A DNA stretch of 64,000 nucleotides from an uncultured Gammaproteobacteria bacterium (lineage in GTDB: Bacteria; Pseudomonadota; Gammaproteobacteria; Steroidobacterales; GCA-2729495), in contig CAKZWQ010000003.1 in assembly GCA_937921935.1 (NCBI GenBank), positions 1 through 64,000 on the forward strand. The letters run 5' to 3'. This document shows, piece by piece, positions 26,747 through 37,237 of the stretch (position 1 is its first letter; each line of letters opens with the position of its first letter). Position numbers and translations under genes: made by a program. Under the pieces are notes generated by a model. That model worked only from the letters and a program-made list of their open reading frames with translations, did no database searches and was not told the origin of the DNA.

Positions 26747-27559
26747 ATGAACAAGCTCCTGACCCGCATTGCCACGGCTATCGTTCTGGTGGCGATCTTG
26801 TTAGTCGTGTTCTTTCGTTTTCCGGATACCGCGGCCGTTGGCCTGCTCGGCGTATTCGTGGTGGCCGCTGCCTGGGAATGGGGCGGCTTCCAGGGCCGGC
26901 CGGGCCCCCTCCTGCGCGTGGTCTTTGCGCTGGTTATCGCTTTGAGCATTGCCGGCCTGACCCGGTTTGTTCCGGGCGGCTGGCAAACGGACCTGGCCCT
27001 GGGTATTGGTCTGGCCTGGTGGGCGATGGCGACGGTGCTGGTGCTGCGCTTTCCTATCGCTATTGCCCCGTTGTGGCGCCTGCCCTGCGGCCTGCTGGTG
27101 CTGCTGCCGGCCTGGGTTGGCATGCTGGTGCTATTGCGCAGCCCGCAGGGTGGCCCGCAGTTATTGCTGCTGGCCCTGGCCGTGATCTGGGCCGCTGATA
27201 TCGGCGCCTATGCGGCAGGTCGGCGCATTGGCCGGCATCGTCTGGCACCGCGCGTCAGCCCGGGCAAGACCTGGGAAGGCGTCGGCGGCGGTCTTGTCGC
27301 TACGGCCATGGTGGCCGCAGCGGGCGCCTGGGTGCTGCAACTACCGGTGCTGCTGCTGGTTGGTATCGCCCTGATTGCCGCCGGGATTTCCGTTGTCGGG
27401 GACCTGACCGTGAGCGTTTTTAAACGACTGGCAGGTCTGAAGGATAGCGGCAGCCTGTTTCCCGGGCACGGGGGTGTGCTGGATCGAATCGACAGCGTCG
27501 CTGCTGCAATGCCGATTTTCGCCTTGCTCGCCCGCCAGGCCGGTTTGTTGGCCGGATGA
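26747..27559 (+). CDS. cdsA: Phosphatidate cytidylyltransferase
   Basis: CdsA (270 aa) is a polytopic inner-membrane enzyme that makes CDP-diacylglycerol from phosphatidic acid and CTP for phospholipid synthesis. About eight hydrophobic segments are visible. The C-terminal family signature is complete (VFKRLAGLKDSGSLFPGHGG, followed by VLDRIDS). The start ATG has no strong ribosome site. An imperfect 14-base inverted repeat follows the stop (27561-27574), without a T-run. Confidence 0.96.
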   Translation: MNKLLTRIATAIVLVAILLVVFFRFPDTAAVGLLGVFVVAAAWEWGGFQGRPGPLLRVVFALVIALSIAGLTRFVPGGWQTDLALGIGLAWWAMATVLVLRFPIAIAPLWRLPCGLLVLLPAWVGMLVLLRSPQGGPQLLLLALAVIWAADIGAYAAGRRIGRHRLAPRVSPGKTWEGVGGGLVATAMVAAAGAWVLQLPVLLLVGIALIAAGISVVGDLTVSVFKRLAGLKDSGSLFPGHGGVLDRIDSVAAAMPIFALLARQAGLLAG

Positions 27560-27674
27560 GGCAACAACTGTTGCAAGGAAGGTCGCCCCGTTGCGATCAT
27601 TCATTATCAATCGAGTGCGAGCCCACCTTTGCTGTGGGCCAGCATCGAGCTTTTGGGTTGTTGATTAACTGCTG

Positions 27675-29039
27675 ATGCCTGGATTTCTAACCTCACTGTT
27701 GTCATTCCTGGTGGCCATTGCCTTGCTGGTGGCTGTCCATGAATGGGGGCACTACATTGTGGCTCGCCTGTCAGGGGTCAAAGTCCTGCGCTTCTCAATT
27801 GGCTTCGGCAAGCCCTTGTGGCTGCGACGCTGGGGTCCCGATCAAACGGAATACTGCATTTCCGCCATTCCCATTGGCGGTTACGTGCGCTTGCTGGATG
27901 AGCGGGACGGCACGGTACCGGCTGCTGAACTGGGTCGCACCTTCAATCGACAGTCCGTGACCGCCAGGGTTGCCATCCTGTTCGCGGGTCCGGCCATGAA
28001 TTTCATCTTTGCCGTGCTCGCTTACTGGGTCATGTTTGTGGCAGGTGTTCCCGGTCTCAAACCCGTGATCGGCGAGGTGGAGCCGGGCTCCCTGGCCGCC
28101 CAGGCAGGGGTTGCATCCGGCGACCTGATTCTGGCCGTCGGTGATCAGCCCGTGGCGACCTGGGAAGGCACAGTCATTGCCATGCTCGACGAATTGCTGA
28201 CTGCCGGTGATATTGCGCTGCGCGTCGAAGGGGCAGGTGGGCCCCGTGATCTGAGTCTGGCAACGGCCGGCCGCGTGGCAGAGTTGACCCAGCCGGGTCA
28301 GTTGTATGCGGTCATCGGGCTGGAACCCTGGCGGCCCATTCTGGAACCGGTACTGGACGAGATTTCTCCCGACGGGGCGGCCGCCGCTGCCGATCTGCGA
28401 ACCGACGATCGCATTGTGTCAGCCGACGAGCAGGCTTTTGCTGACTGGGGCAGCTGGGTCGAGTACGTGCGTGAACGTCCCGGTGTCCAGGTGGAGTTGG
28501 TCATCGAGCGGGATGGCGGCCGGCTTAGCCTGCCCCTGACCATTGGCTCCGCGATCGAAGACGAGCAGCGCATTGGGCGCATCGGTGCCTCGGTGCAGGT
28601 GCCGGCGGACTTGTACGAGGGTTATCGTGCCAACCAGCGCTATGCATTCGGCGCCGCGGCGGCAGCGGGTTTGCAGAAAACCTGGGATATGTCGGCGCTG
28701 ACCGTGCGCATGATTGTGCGGATGGTGACGGGCGACGTGTCTGTCAAGAACATCAGCGGGCCCATTAATATTGCGCAGTTCGCCGGCTATAGCGCCAGTG
28801 GCGGCCTGTCGACATTTCTTGGGTTCCTGGCGATTGTCAGCGTCAGCCTCGGCATTCTCAACCTTTTGCCGGTCCCCATGCTCGACGGTGGTCAGATTGT
28901 GTATCAGCTGGCAGAAGCCATAAAAGGCAGTCCTTTATCGGATCAGGCCCAGGCTGTCGGTCAGCAGGTGGGCATTTTGTTCCTGCTCATCCTGATGAGC
29001 TTTGCTTTCTATAACGATCTCTCGCGCCTGTTCGGCTAA
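27675..29039 (+). CDS. rseP: Site-2 protease RseP
   Basis: RseP (454 aa) is an inner-membrane zinc protease that cuts RseA within the membrane to release sigma-E. The active-site HEWGH is in the first transmembrane segment near residue 20. Two PDZ domains occupy about 110-300 (EPGSLAAQAGVASGDLI and SPDGAAAAADLRTDDRI). The third ligand Asp is in LLPVPMLDGGQI near residue 400. The substrate system (rpoE-rseA-rseB) is also in this window at 59777-61917. It is immediately upstream of bamA. Confidence 0.97.
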   Translation: MPGFLTSLLSFLVAIALLVAVHEWGHYIVARLSGVKVLRFSIGFGKPLWLRRWGPDQTEYCISAIPIGGYVRLLDERDGTVPAAELGRTFNRQSVTARVAILFAGPAMNFIFAVLAYWVMFVAGVPGLKPVIGEVEPGSLAAQAGVASGDLILAVGDQPVATWEGTVIAMLDELLTAGDIALRVEGAGGPRDLSLATAGRVAELTQPGQLYAVIGLEPWRPILEPVLDEISPDGAAAAADLRTDDRIVSADEQAFADWGSWVEYVRERPGVQVELVIERDGGRLSLPLTIGSAIEDEQRIGRIGASVQVPADLYEGYRANQRYAFGAAAAAGLQKTWDMSALTVRMIVRMVTGDVSVKNISGPINIAQFAGYSASGGLSTFLGFLAIVSVSLGILNLLPVPMLDGGQIVYQLAEAIKGSPLSDQAQAVGQQVGILFLLILMSFAFYNDLSRLFG

Positions 29040-29046
29040 CACATTC

Positions 29047-31455
29047 ATGGCCTTATTATCCCGTTGCCGGTTTTCGCGGAACGCCCCTTGCTCATGGGTG
29101 GTCGCCAGCCTGTTGATCTTCATGCTGGGGACGGCACAGGCGCAGCAGGGCGGGCTGGTGGTTCGAGATATTCGCGTCGAGGGTTTGCAGCGCATCTCTG
29201 AAGGTACTGTTTTTAACTATCTGCCTGTGAATATTGGTGATCAACTGGATCAGCAGCGGGTCCAGGAAGCGCTCCGGGCTATCTACCGCACCGAATTTTT
29301 CCGCGATGTAGAGATGCGTTGGGACGATGGCACACTGATCATTGCCGTGTCCGAGCGCCCCTCCATCGAATCTCTGACCATTACCGGTAACAAGGACATC
29401 AAGACGGAGGATCTTGAGGAGCCCCTGGCCAATATTGGTCTGAAGTCCGGGCGTATTTTCAACCAGTCGGTACTGGATGAAATTGAGCAGTCCCTGACGG
29501 ACCAGTATTTCAGTCAGGGTAAATACGGTGCGACCGTCGATGCGGAAGTTGAGGAACTGCCTGACAACAAGGTGGCAGTCGCAATCAAAATTACCGAGGG
29601 CGATCGGGCGCGGATACGGCAGATCAATATCGTTGGCAATTACAGTTTCGAAGATAAGAAGCTTCTTGAAGCATTTACCTTGCAGACGCCGAATTTACTG
29701 TCATTTATTCGTCAGGATGACCGCTACTCCCGGGAGGCCTTGTCAGGCGATCTGGAATCTCTGCGTTCCTTTTACATGGACCGGGGCTTCGCGGATTTTC
29801 GTATTGGCTCGACTCAGGTAGCCATTTCGCCTGACAAGAAAGATATCTTCATTACCGTCAATATCGAAGAGGGTGAGCGCTACGTCGTTGATGATATTCG
29901 CCTGGCAGGCGACCTGGTTTTGCCGGAGGAGAATCTCAATCCCTATGTGTTGATGAAACCGGGCCAGACTTATTCGCAACGGACTATTTCCCAGAGCGCC
30001 GATCTGATCCGCCTGCGCCTGGGCGAAGAGGGCTACGCCTTTGCTGCCGTGGAGCCTGTGCCTGAACTGGATCGTGAAGCCAAGACGGTCAGTGTCACTT
30101 TGTACGTGGAGCCGCAGAATCGGGTTTATGTGCGCCGGATTAACTTCAATGGCGCTGACTCGGTCAATGATGAAGTCTTCCGCCGCGAAATGCGGCAGTT
30201 TGAAGGCGCCTATTTGTCTAACAGCAAGCTGGAGCGGTCCAAAGTCCGGCTCCAGCGCCTGCCCTACGTAGAGAGCGTGAGTTCCGAGACCACGCCGGTA
30301 CCGGGCACGCCTGATGTTGTGGACGTGGATTTCGATATCACCGAAGGCTTGCCCGGGCAGTTCGGTGGCGGTCTGGGTTTCTCTGAATCCCAGGGCGTAA
30401 TCCTGAACGGTAACTTCGTTCATACCAACTTTCTGGGTACGGGCAATCGCGTATCCGCCGACGTCAATACGGGGCGCTACAGAACAATCTACAGCCTGGC
30501 CTATACAGATCCCTATTGGACGATCAACGAGGTCAGCCGGACCTTCCGGGCCTCCTACCGGGATATTACCCAGTTCACTTCCGATGCCTCGGACTTCAAT
30601 ACGGAGACCTATTCACTGGGCGTCGAATTGGGCTACCCGCTCACCGAGTTTCAGCGTCTGGTATTTGGCGTCACGTACAATAACGCCGAGTTGCTCGCCA
30701 GCACCAACAGTACTTTTCAGGCTCAGGAGTGGGTGCTCAATAACGGCAATCCCTTCAGAGCCAGTTCAAATACCGTGGGCACGGACTTCAATAACTTTGA
30801 ATTGAATGCCGGCTGGATTTACGATAGCCGTAATCGGGCCTTGTTTGCCAATCGGGGTAGTCGGCAGCGGCTGACGCTGAGCAGCACCAGTCCAGGCAGT
30901 GATGTGGAGTTCTATACTCTGTCCTACTCTGGGCGCAAGTACATACCGTTAACGCGCTACTTTACCTTGTCACTCAACGGTGAAGTGGCTTACGGCGATT
31001 CAATTAAAGGAACGACCTCCATACCGCCCTATCGTCGTTTCTTTGCCGGCGGCCCCGACTCGGTCCGCGGCTACACGGAGAACAGTCTCGGGCCGGTGGA
31101 TAGTTTTGGTAATCCCTACGGCGGTAATTTGTCCGTGACCGGTCAGGCGGAACTGATATTGCCCATTCCTGCATCCTGGTCCTCCCGGGCGCGCGTTACG
31201 GCCTTTTTCGACGGCGGTAATGTTTACGATACGGGCGGGGTCACCTTCTTCGAGAAGGATGGGGTCTCGGAGATCAGTTATGATCTTCAGGACAGTGGGC
31301 TCAAGTACTCAGCTGGCTTAGCGGCGCAGTGGCTTGCTCCCCTCGGTCTGTTTCGCTTCAGTTATGGCTGGCCACTGAATGCGGAAGATGAGAACAGTAG
31401 AATTTACGGCGATGAGGAAGAGAATTTTCAGTTCTCCATCGGCGGTGCTTTTTAA
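29047..31455 (+). CDS. bamA: Outer membrane protein assembly factor BamA
   Basis: BamA (802 aa) is the Omp85 core of the beta-barrel assembly machine. The signal peptide ends near TAQAQQ. Five POTRA domains follow (roughly residues 30-425), then a 16-strand barrel. The lid-loop motif VRGYTENSLGP (the VRGF/Y motif) and a terminal strand ending in an aromatic residue (FSIGGAF) are present. Upstream in-frame starts lie inside rseP; the ATG at 29047 gives a normal signal peptide. It sits between rseP and skp as in most gammaproteobacteria. Confidence 0.97.
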   Translation: MALLSRCRFSRNAPCSWVVASLLIFMLGTAQAQQGGLVVRDIRVEGLQRISEGTVFNYLPVNIGDQLDQQRVQEALRAIYRTEFFRDVEMRWDDGTLIIAVSERPSIESLTITGNKDIKTEDLEEPLANIGLKSGRIFNQSVLDEIEQSLTDQYFSQGKYGATVDAEVEELPDNKVAVAIKITEGDRARIRQINIVGNYSFEDKKLLEAFTLQTPNLLSFIRQDDRYSREALSGDLESLRSFYMDRGFADFRIGSTQVAISPDKKDIFITVNIEEGERYVVDDIRLAGDLVLPEENLNPYVLMKPGQTYSQRTISQSADLIRLRLGEEGYAFAAVEPVPELDREAKTVSVTLYVEPQNRVYVRRINFNGADSVNDEVFRREMRQFEGAYLSNSKLERSKVRLQRLPYVESVSSETTPVPGTPDVVDVDFDITEGLPGQFGGGLGFSESQGVILNGNFVHTNFLGTGNRVSADVNTGRYRTIYSLAYTDPYWTINEVSRTFRASYRDITQFTSDASDFNTETYSLGVELGYPLTEFQRLVFGVTYNNAELLASTNSTFQAQEWVLNNGNPFRASSNTVGTDFNNFELNAGWIYDSRNRALFANRGSRQRLTLSSTSPGSDVEFYTLSYSGRKYIPLTRYFTLSLNGEVAYGDSIKGTTSIPPYRRFFAGGPDSVRGYTENSLGPVDSFGNPYGGNLSVTGQAELILPIPASWSSRARVTAFFDGGNVYDTGGVTFFEKDGVSEISYDLQDSGLKYSAGLAAQWLAPLGLFRFSYGWPLNAEDENSRIYGDEEENFQFSIGGAF

Positions 31456-31467
31456 GGAAAAAATGGC

Positions 31468-31995
31468 GTGAGTATGAATTTGTGGAATCGTTGCAGCGTG
31501 TTGCTGATTATTTGCCTGGTTGCCTTACCTGGTCTGGCCAGTGCCCAGCAACTGAAGATTGGCTTCGTCAACGTGGCGCGCGTGGTGAGCGAAGCGCCTC
31601 AGGCCACGGACGCCATGGCGGCGCTGCAGGAAGAATTCGCCCCTCGGCAGCGCGAACTGGTTTCGCTGCAGGCGGCATTCAAGGAGCGTTCTGATCAGAT
31701 GCAGCGCGACCTGGAGGTGATGGGCCCCGACGAGCGTCGCAATGCCGAACGGGACTTGCGCAAAGAGGAGCGAGCGCTTGCTCGCAGCCTGGAAGAGCTC
31801 AATGAAGATGCCAATCTGCGCCGCAATGAAGAACTCGCCAAACTACAGCGCGAGATTTTGCGGGAAGTGGCCGCCTTTGCTCGGGAGGATGGCTATGACC
31901 TGGTACTGGGCGAGGGTGTTTTTTATGCAAGCTCGGCTGTAGATATCACGGCCAAGGTGCTGGATCGCCTGAAGTCTGGCACCGCCGCTAACTGA
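31468..31995 (+). CDS. skp: Periplasmic OmpH/Skp-family chaperone
   Basis: This 175-aa secreted protein has a signal peptide ending at GLASAQQ and long charged helices (about 60-140) that form the tentacles of the Skp trimer, which carries unfolded outer-membrane proteins to BamA. The family N-terminus after cleavage is LKIGFVNVARVVSEAP. The GTG at 31468 has AAGGA about nine bases upstream; an ATG at 31474 would also fit. In many relatives lpxD follows; here it does not. Confidence 0.93.
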   Translation: MSMNLWNRCSVLLIICLVALPGLASAQQLKIGFVNVARVVSEAPQATDAMAALQEEFAPRQRELVSLQAAFKERSDQMQRDLEVMGPDERRNAERDLRKEERALARSLEELNEDANLRRNEELAKLQREILREVAAFAREDGYDLVLGEGVFYASSAVDITAKVLDRLKSGTAAN

Positions 31996-32054
31996 GCGGC
32001 CGGCCCCGTGCCGAGGCTTGGTCTGGCTAGACGCCGGACAAGCGTGGTGTCGCC

Positions 32055-32083
32055 TTCGGCCAAGACAGCGCGCTCCGTATAAT
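32055..32083 (+). promoter_or_regulatory. Probable promoter of the rnhB-dnaE-accA unit
   Basis: A perfect TATAAT (32078-32083) has a poor -35 match, TTCGGC (32055-32060), 17 bases upstream. rnhB begins only 8 bases downstream, so the message would be almost leaderless. Confidence 0.45.
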
Positions 32084-32090
32084 CCGGGCC

Positions 32091-32729
32091 ATGCCGCCCT
32101 CATCGTCCATAAACCAGATTCCCCAGCAGCTGCTGCAGGCCGTGGGCGGTGTGGATGAGGTCGGGCGAGGCCCTTTGGCCGGGCCGGTGGTCGCCGCGGT
32201 GGTGGTGCTGGCGCCCGGCCAGACAATCCAGGGTGTTAAAGACTCAAAGCAACTGACGCCGCGCCGACGGGAGCAACTCTCCCTGCAGATCCGCGCTCAG
32301 GCCCTGGACTGGTCCCTTGGTCGCTGCAGCTGCGCGGAAATCGACGAGCTGAATATTCTCAATGCCTCCCTCCTGGCCATGCGTCGGGCCATCGAGGCTC
32401 TCAGGCAGGTACCCGGGCGCTTGCGGATTGACGGCAATCGGGCGCCGGAGCTTGGGCAGTATGCCGGTGCAGTGGAAACCCTGGTTGGCGGCGACCGCCT
32501 GTGCATTGCCATTGGGGCGGCCTCAATCCTCGCCAAAGTCGCCCGGGACGCTGAAATGTGTGCCTTGCATGAACGCTATCCCGGCTATGGCTTTGCCCGG
32601 CACAAGGGTTACCCGACGGCGGCCCATCGTGAGGCCCTGGCGCAGTTGGGGCCCTGTGATGAGCATCGCCGCAGCTTCAGGCCCGTGCGTTTGGCGATGG
32701 CGAGCCTGCAGGAGCGGCAAGGGGGATGA
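32091..32729 (+). CDS. rnhB: Ribonuclease HII
   Basis: RNase HII (212 aa) nicks RNA-DNA hybrids 5' of single ribonucleotides. Catalytic acidic residues are in [15 protein letters not shown] (Asp, Glu), in IDGNRAPE and in AKVARDAEM; the last stretch shows the usual SILAKVARD motif. The gene's last 4 bases overlap the dnaE start (ATGA), so the two are coupled. In most relatives lpxB precedes this gene; here skp does. Confidence 0.96.
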   Translation: MPPSSSINQIPQQLLQAVGGVDEVGRGPLAGPVVAAVVVLAPGQTIQGVKDSKQLTPRRREQLSLQIRAQALDWSLGRCSCAEIDELNILNASLLAMRRAIEALRQVPGRLRIDGNRAPELGQYAGAVETLVGGDRLCIAIGAASILAKVARDAEMCALHERYPGYGFARHKGYPTAAHREALAQLGPCDEHRRSFRPVRLAMASLQERQGG

Positions 32730-35700
32730 CTAGCAGCTTCGTGCACCTGCATCTGCACACCGAGTACTCCATTGGTGACAGCATCGTGCGCGTCAAGGAT
32801 CTGCTCCAGGCCACGGCGGCGGCGGGCATGCCGGCGGTGGCCATGACCGATCGGTCGAATCTCTTCGCCATGGTCAAGTTTTATCGGACTGCTCTGGCCC
32901 AGGGCCTGAAGCCCATTATCGGTGCTGAGGTTCTGATTACCGGGGTGAACGACGAGGCTGACGCCACACCCCTGGTCCTGCTGTGTAAATCTGTGGCGGG
33001 ATATCGGGCTTTGTCCGAGTTACTGACCCGTTCCTACCTGGAAGGTCAGCAGGGCGGAATCCAGGTGCTTTCAGCGGCCTGGCTGCGTGATGTGGCCAGT
33101 CAGGAGTTGCTGGCTCTGTCGGGTGGCCTGCATGGGGCGCCGGGGCGCGCCTTGCTTGCCGGCCGCGAGGATGATGCCAGGCGTCTGGTTGATGAATTCA
33201 CTGCCCTGTTCGGCGGCGACTACTATCTCGAACTGCAACGCACGGGCCGGCCAAACGAAGATACCTACAATCAGGCAGCCGTGCGCCTGGCCGCCGAGGC
33301 CGCCTGCCCGGTTGTGGCGACCAATGATGTGCGTTTTCTGCGGCCTGAGGATTTCGGCGCCCACGAGGCCCGCGTCTGTATCGATCAGGGCCGGGTGCTG
33401 GCCGACAACAGTCGGCCCAGGGACTACACGGCCGAGCAGTATCTTCGCAGCCCCGAAGAAATGGCCGAGTTGTTCGCAGATCTGCCTGAAGCCCTGGTCA
33501 ATACCGTGGAAATTGCTCGTCGCTGCAACCTGGTGCTTGAACTGGGCGAGACCCATCTGCCGGCCTTCGGTGTCCCTAAGGGTTACAACATTGAAAGTTT
33601 CCTGGTGAGGGAGGCCTGGCATGGAGTCGCTGGTCGTTTGGGCGTTGAGGCTGACAAGGCTGCAACCGACTTGCCGGAGATCTACCGCGATCGCTTGGAT
33701 CATGAGCTGAAAGTCATCGCCGGTATGGGCTTCCCGGGTTACTTCCTGATCGTGGCTGACTTTATTCGTTGGGCCCGTGAGCACGGCATTCCTGTGGGAC
33801 CAGGTCGTGGGTCAGGCGCCGGTTCTTTGGTGGCCTATGGACTGGGGATTACCGATATCGATCCGCTGGAGCACGATCTGCTCTTCGAGCGATTCCTTAA
33901 CCCCGAGCGCGTTTCCATGCCGGATTTCGATATCGATTTTTGCATGGAGGGTCGCGACCAGGTTATCGATTATGTGGCGGATCACTATGGCCGCAGCCGG
34001 GTCTCCCAGATCATTACCTACGGACGCATGGCAGCCAAGGCCGTGGTGCGCGATGTGGGCCGTGTTCTGGGGCACTCCTATACCTTTGTGGACCGGGTGG
34101 CAAAACTGATACCCCTCGATCTGGGTATGACCCTGGACAAGGCTCTGAGCGCCGAGCCTGAGTTGCGGGGTCTGTACAAGACTGATGAAGACGTGCGCAG
34201 CATCCTGGATCTGGCCAGACAATTGGAAGGCCTGGTGCGTAACGCCGGCAAGCACGCCGGCGGGGTGGTAATCGCGCCCCAGGAAATCACGCACTTCTCA
34301 CCCCTGTATCAGGTCGAAGGCGAGAAAGGCACCGTGACCCAGTTCGACAAAGATGATGTCGAGGCAGCGGGCCTGGTGAAGTTCGATTTCCTGGGTCTGC
34401 GTACCCTGACCATTATTGACTGGGCGCTGAAAACAGTGAATGCGGAACGCGCGCGCACTCAGCAGCCACCCATCGATCTGGCCGCCTTGCCCATGGATGA
34501 CCCGGCGGCCTACAAGCTGCTGCGTGACTGTCGCACCACGGCCGTGTTTCAGCTGGAGTCCCGCGGAATGCGAGACCTGGTCAAGCGACTCCAGCCTGAT
34601 CAGTTTGATGACATTGTGGCCTTGGTGGCTCTATATCGACCCGGTCCCCTGCAGTCGGGAATGGTGGATGATTTCGTCGACCGCAAGCACGGCAGTAGCG
34701 ACCAGACTATCGATTATCTGCATCCTGAACTGGAATCGGTGCTAACCCCGACTTATGGCGTGATTCTTTACCAGGAACAGGTAATGCAGATCGCGCAGCA
34801 GCTGGCCGGCTACTCCCTGGGCGAGGCTGACCTGCTTCGACGCGCCATGGGCAAGAAAAAGCCCGAGGAAATGGCCAAGCAGCGCTCAATCTTCATGGCC
34901 GGCGCGAAGCAGCGCGATGTGGATTCGTCCGCTGCCGGGCGCATTTTTGATCTGATGGAAAAGTTCGCCGGCTATGGCTTCAACAAGTCTCACTCGGCGG
35001 CTTATGCCGTACTGTCCTATCAAACGGCCTGGCTGAAGGCGCATCACACGGCCGCGTTCATGGCCGCGGTCTTGACGTCTGAAATCGACGACACCGACAA
35101 GCTGACGGTGTTGCGTCGCGACTGTGAAGATGAGTCTCTGACCTTATTGCAACCGGATGTGAATGATTCCGGCTACGCTTTCGAAGTGCGCGGCGAGACC
35201 GCCATTCGCTATGGGCTGGGGGCCATCAAGGGTCTGGGTCGCAGCGCGGTGGAGTCCATTGTGGCCGCGCGCGAAGAGGGCGCGTTCAAGGATCTGAATG
35301 ATTTCTGTCAGCGGATCGATGCCCAGCGGGTCGGGCGCCGCGGTATCGAAGCCCTGATCAAGGCCGGTGCGCTGGATGCTATCGGCCCTAATCGACCCTC
35401 CTTGCTGGCTGCTGCGCCGGCTGCCGTAGCCGGGGCCGAGCAGGCCGCCCATAACCGGGATTCCGGCCAGGAAGATATGTTTGGCGAAGCCAGTGCGGCC
35501 CCGCAGGAGCCTGCTCCCGTGGCAAAACTACCGGACTGGGGTCTGGCAGCGCGCCTGGAGGCCGAGCGCGAAAGCCTTGGACTTTATTTCAGCGGGCATC
35601 CTTTCGATCAGTATCGCAGCGACTGCCCTTTTCTGTCGTCCGGGACCATCGCTGCTCTCACCAGTGCGCCGCCGCCCAAGGGTGAGGGTGACAAGTGGGG

Positions 35701-36214
35701 CGGGGGCCGGGAAGTCTCCGTGGCCGGCCTGGTTTCAGGCATTCGGCGGCGGGGCGGCCGGATCACTTTTGACCTGGACGATGGTCGCGAGCGCATCGAA
35801 GTGCAGACCTTTCAGGAGGTCTTTGACCGGTTTCGGCACCTGCTGGTCAGTCATTCCATTGTGGTTATAACCGGCAAGCTGCGTTTCGATGACTTCATCG
35901 GGGGCTGGCGCCTGACGGCCCGTGAAGTTCTGGATATTGATCGTCTGGTCGAGGACCGGGCCTCCGGGCTGATCATTCGCTGGCGCGGGATGGAGGATCA
36001 TGCTCCGGATGCAAGCCGCCTGCGAGCGGCCCTGGAGCCTTACCGTCCCGGACGCTGCGATGTTCGCCTGCATTATGAGCGGGCAGATGCGCAGGCCCAG
36101 GTTCGTTTCGGCGAGGGCTGGTCGGTTCGGCCCAGTCGTGAACTTCGGGAACAGCTGTCTGCCCTGGTCGGGGCCGAGGGATTTCGTTTTCTCTATGAGT
36201 CGTCATCGCCCTAG
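32726..36214 (+). CDS. dnaE: DNA polymerase III alpha subunit
   Basis: DnaE (1162 aa) is the replicative polymerase, class C. In order it has an N-terminal PHP domain ([14 protein letters not shown]), a palm with the catalytic Asp residues ([22 protein letters not shown] and [14 protein letters not shown]), thumb and fingers ([23 protein letters not shown], split here for length), a helix-hairpin-helix region, and an OB-fold near residue 1000 ([16 protein letters not shown]). The length matches E. coli DnaE. It overlaps rnhB by 4 bases and precedes accA. Confidence 0.98.
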   Translation: MTSSFVHLHLHTEYSIGDSIVRVKDLLQATAAAGMPAVAMTDRSNLFAMVKFYRTALAQGLKPIIGAEVLITGVNDEADATPLVLLCKSVAGYRALSELLTRSYLEGQQGGIQVLSAAWLRDVASQELLALSGGLHGAPGRALLAGREDDARRLVDEFTALFGGDYYLELQRTGRPNEDTYNQAAVRLAAEAACPVVATNDVRFLRPEDFGAHEARVCIDQGRVLADNSRPRDYTAEQYLRSPEEMAELFADLPEALVNTVEIARRCNLVLELGETHLPAFGVPKGYNIESFLVREAWHGVAGRLGVEADKAATDLPEIYRDRLDHELKVIAGMGFPGYFLIVADFIRWAREHGIPVGPGRGSGAGSLVAYGLGITDIDPLEHDLLFERFLNPERVSMPDFDIDFCMEGRDQVIDYVADHYGRSRVSQIITYGRMAAKAVVRDVGRVLGHSYTFVDRVAKLIPLDLGMTLDKALSAEPELRGLYKTDEDVRSILDLARQLEGLVRNAGKHAGGVVIAPQEITHFSPLYQVEGEKGTVTQFDKDDVEAAGLVKFDFLGLRTLTIIDWALKTVNAERARTQQPPIDLAALPMDDPAAYKLLRDCRTTAVFQLESRGMRDLVKRLQPDQFDDIVALVALYRPGPLQSGMVDDFVDRKHGSSDQTIDYLHPELESVLTPTYGVILYQEQVMQIAQQLAGYSLGEADLLRRAMGKKKPEEMAKQRSIFMAGAKQRDVDSSAAGRIFDLMEKFAGYGFNKSHSAAYAVLSYQTAWLKAHHTAAFMAAVLTSEIDDTDKLTVLRRDCEDESLTLLQPDVNDSGYAFEVRGETAIRYGLGAIKGLGRSAVESIVAAREEGAFKDLNDFCQRIDAQRVGRRGIEALIKAGALDAIGPNRPSLLAAAPAAVAGAEQAAHNRDSGQEDMFGEASAAPQEPAPVAKLPDWGLAARLEAERESLGLYFSGHPFDQYRSDCPFLSSGTIAALTSAPPPKGEGDKWGGGREVSVAGLVSGIRRRGGRITFDLDDGRERIEVQTFQEVFDRFRHLLVSHSIVVITGKLRFDDFIGGWRLTAREVLDIDRLVEDRASGLIIRWRGMEDHAPDASRLRAALEPYRPGRCDVRLHYERADAQAQVRFGEGWSVRPSRELREQLSALVGAEGFRFLYESSSP

Positions 36215-36256
36215 CCATGCTTGTCTGGCTGTGCATCTCCGGCTAACGTTCGGCTC

Positions 36257-37216
36257 ATGGAACAAAAGTTTCTTGATTTTGAGCAGCCCATCGCCGAGCT
36301 GGAGGCGAAGATCGACGAGTTGCGATTCGTGGGTGACGACTCGGAAGTCAATATCAGCGACGAAATCGAGCGGCTCAAGAGCAAGAGTGAGTCACTCACA
36401 CGCAGCATTTTCTCCGACCTGAATTCCTGGCAGGTCGCCCAGCTGGCGCGCCACCCGTCGCGACCCTATGTGCTGGACTACATCAAGGCAATCAGTCCGG
36501 ATTTTCAGGAGCTGCACGGGGATCGCATGTACGGGGACGATCCGGCACTGGTCGGCGGCCCCGGGCGCCTGGATGGCCGGCCCGTAATGTTCATCGGCCA
36601 GCAGAAGGGCCGGGATACCAAAGAACGGGTCTGGCGGAACTACGGCATGCCCAAGCCGGAGGGCTATCGCAAGGCCTTGCGGCTGATGCAGATGGCGGAG
36701 AAGTTCCGCCTGCCCGTGATTACCCTGATCGACACGCCGGGCGCCTATCCGGGCGTTGGTGCGGAGGAGCGTGGTCAAAGTGAGGCAATTGCGCAAAACT
36801 TGTTTGCCATGGCTAAGCTCAATACGCCCATCATCAGCGCTGTGATTGGCGAGGGCGGTTCTGGCGGAGCCCTGGCCATCGGCGTGGCCGATCGGCTGCT
36901 GATGCTTGAGTACAGTGTTTACGCGGTGATTTCTCCCGAGGGCTGCGCCAGTATTCTGTGGAAGAGTGCAGAGTTCGCTGCGGAGGCGGCAGAAGCCATG
37001 GGTATCACCGCCAAGCGCCTGGCGGAGCTGGAACTCGTTGACGAAGTCCTGCCCGAGCCCCTTGGCGGGGCTCACCGGGACCCGGAGGCCATGGCGCAGT
37101 CCCTGCAGAATGCACTGGTCAGCCACCTGCGCGAGCTTGAGGTTCTGGATCCGCCGGAATTGCTGCGGCAGCGACAGGCGCGGCTGAACAGTTTTGGTCG
37201 TTACAAAGAAGGCTGA
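36257..37216 (+). CDS. accA: Acetyl-CoA carboxylase carboxyltransferase subunit alpha
   Basis: AccA (319 aa) with AccD transfers carboxyl from biotin to acetyl-CoA, the first step of fatty-acid synthesis. The N-terminus [19 protein letters not shown] and the crotonase-like core are diagnostic ([21 protein letters not shown], split as DTPGAYPG and [37 protein letters not shown]). The ATG at 36257 is the family start; an in-frame start at 36221 would add 12 unrelated residues. accD is elsewhere. Confidence 0.97.
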   Translation: MEQKFLDFEQPIAELEAKIDELRFVGDDSEVNISDEIERLKSKSESLTRSIFSDLNSWQVAQLARHPSRPYVLDYIKAISPDFQELHGDRMYGDDPALVGGPGRLDGRPVMFIGQQKGRDTKERVWRNYGMPKPEGYRKALRLMQMAEKFRLPVITLIDTPGAYPGVGAEERGQSEAIAQNLFAMAKLNTPIISAVIGEGGSGGALAIGVADRLLMLEYSVYAVISPEGCASILWKSAEFAAEAAEAMGITAKRLAELELVDEVLPEPLGGAHRDPEAMAQSLQNALVSHLRELEVLDPPELLRQRQARLNSFGRYKEG

Positions 37217-37237
37217 GTTTTTCCGCCGCGAGCGTCC

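Noticed and set aside
27561..27574. Terminator after cdsA
   Set aside because: The GCAACA/TGTTGC repeat has no following T-run, and rseP is expected to be in the same operon.
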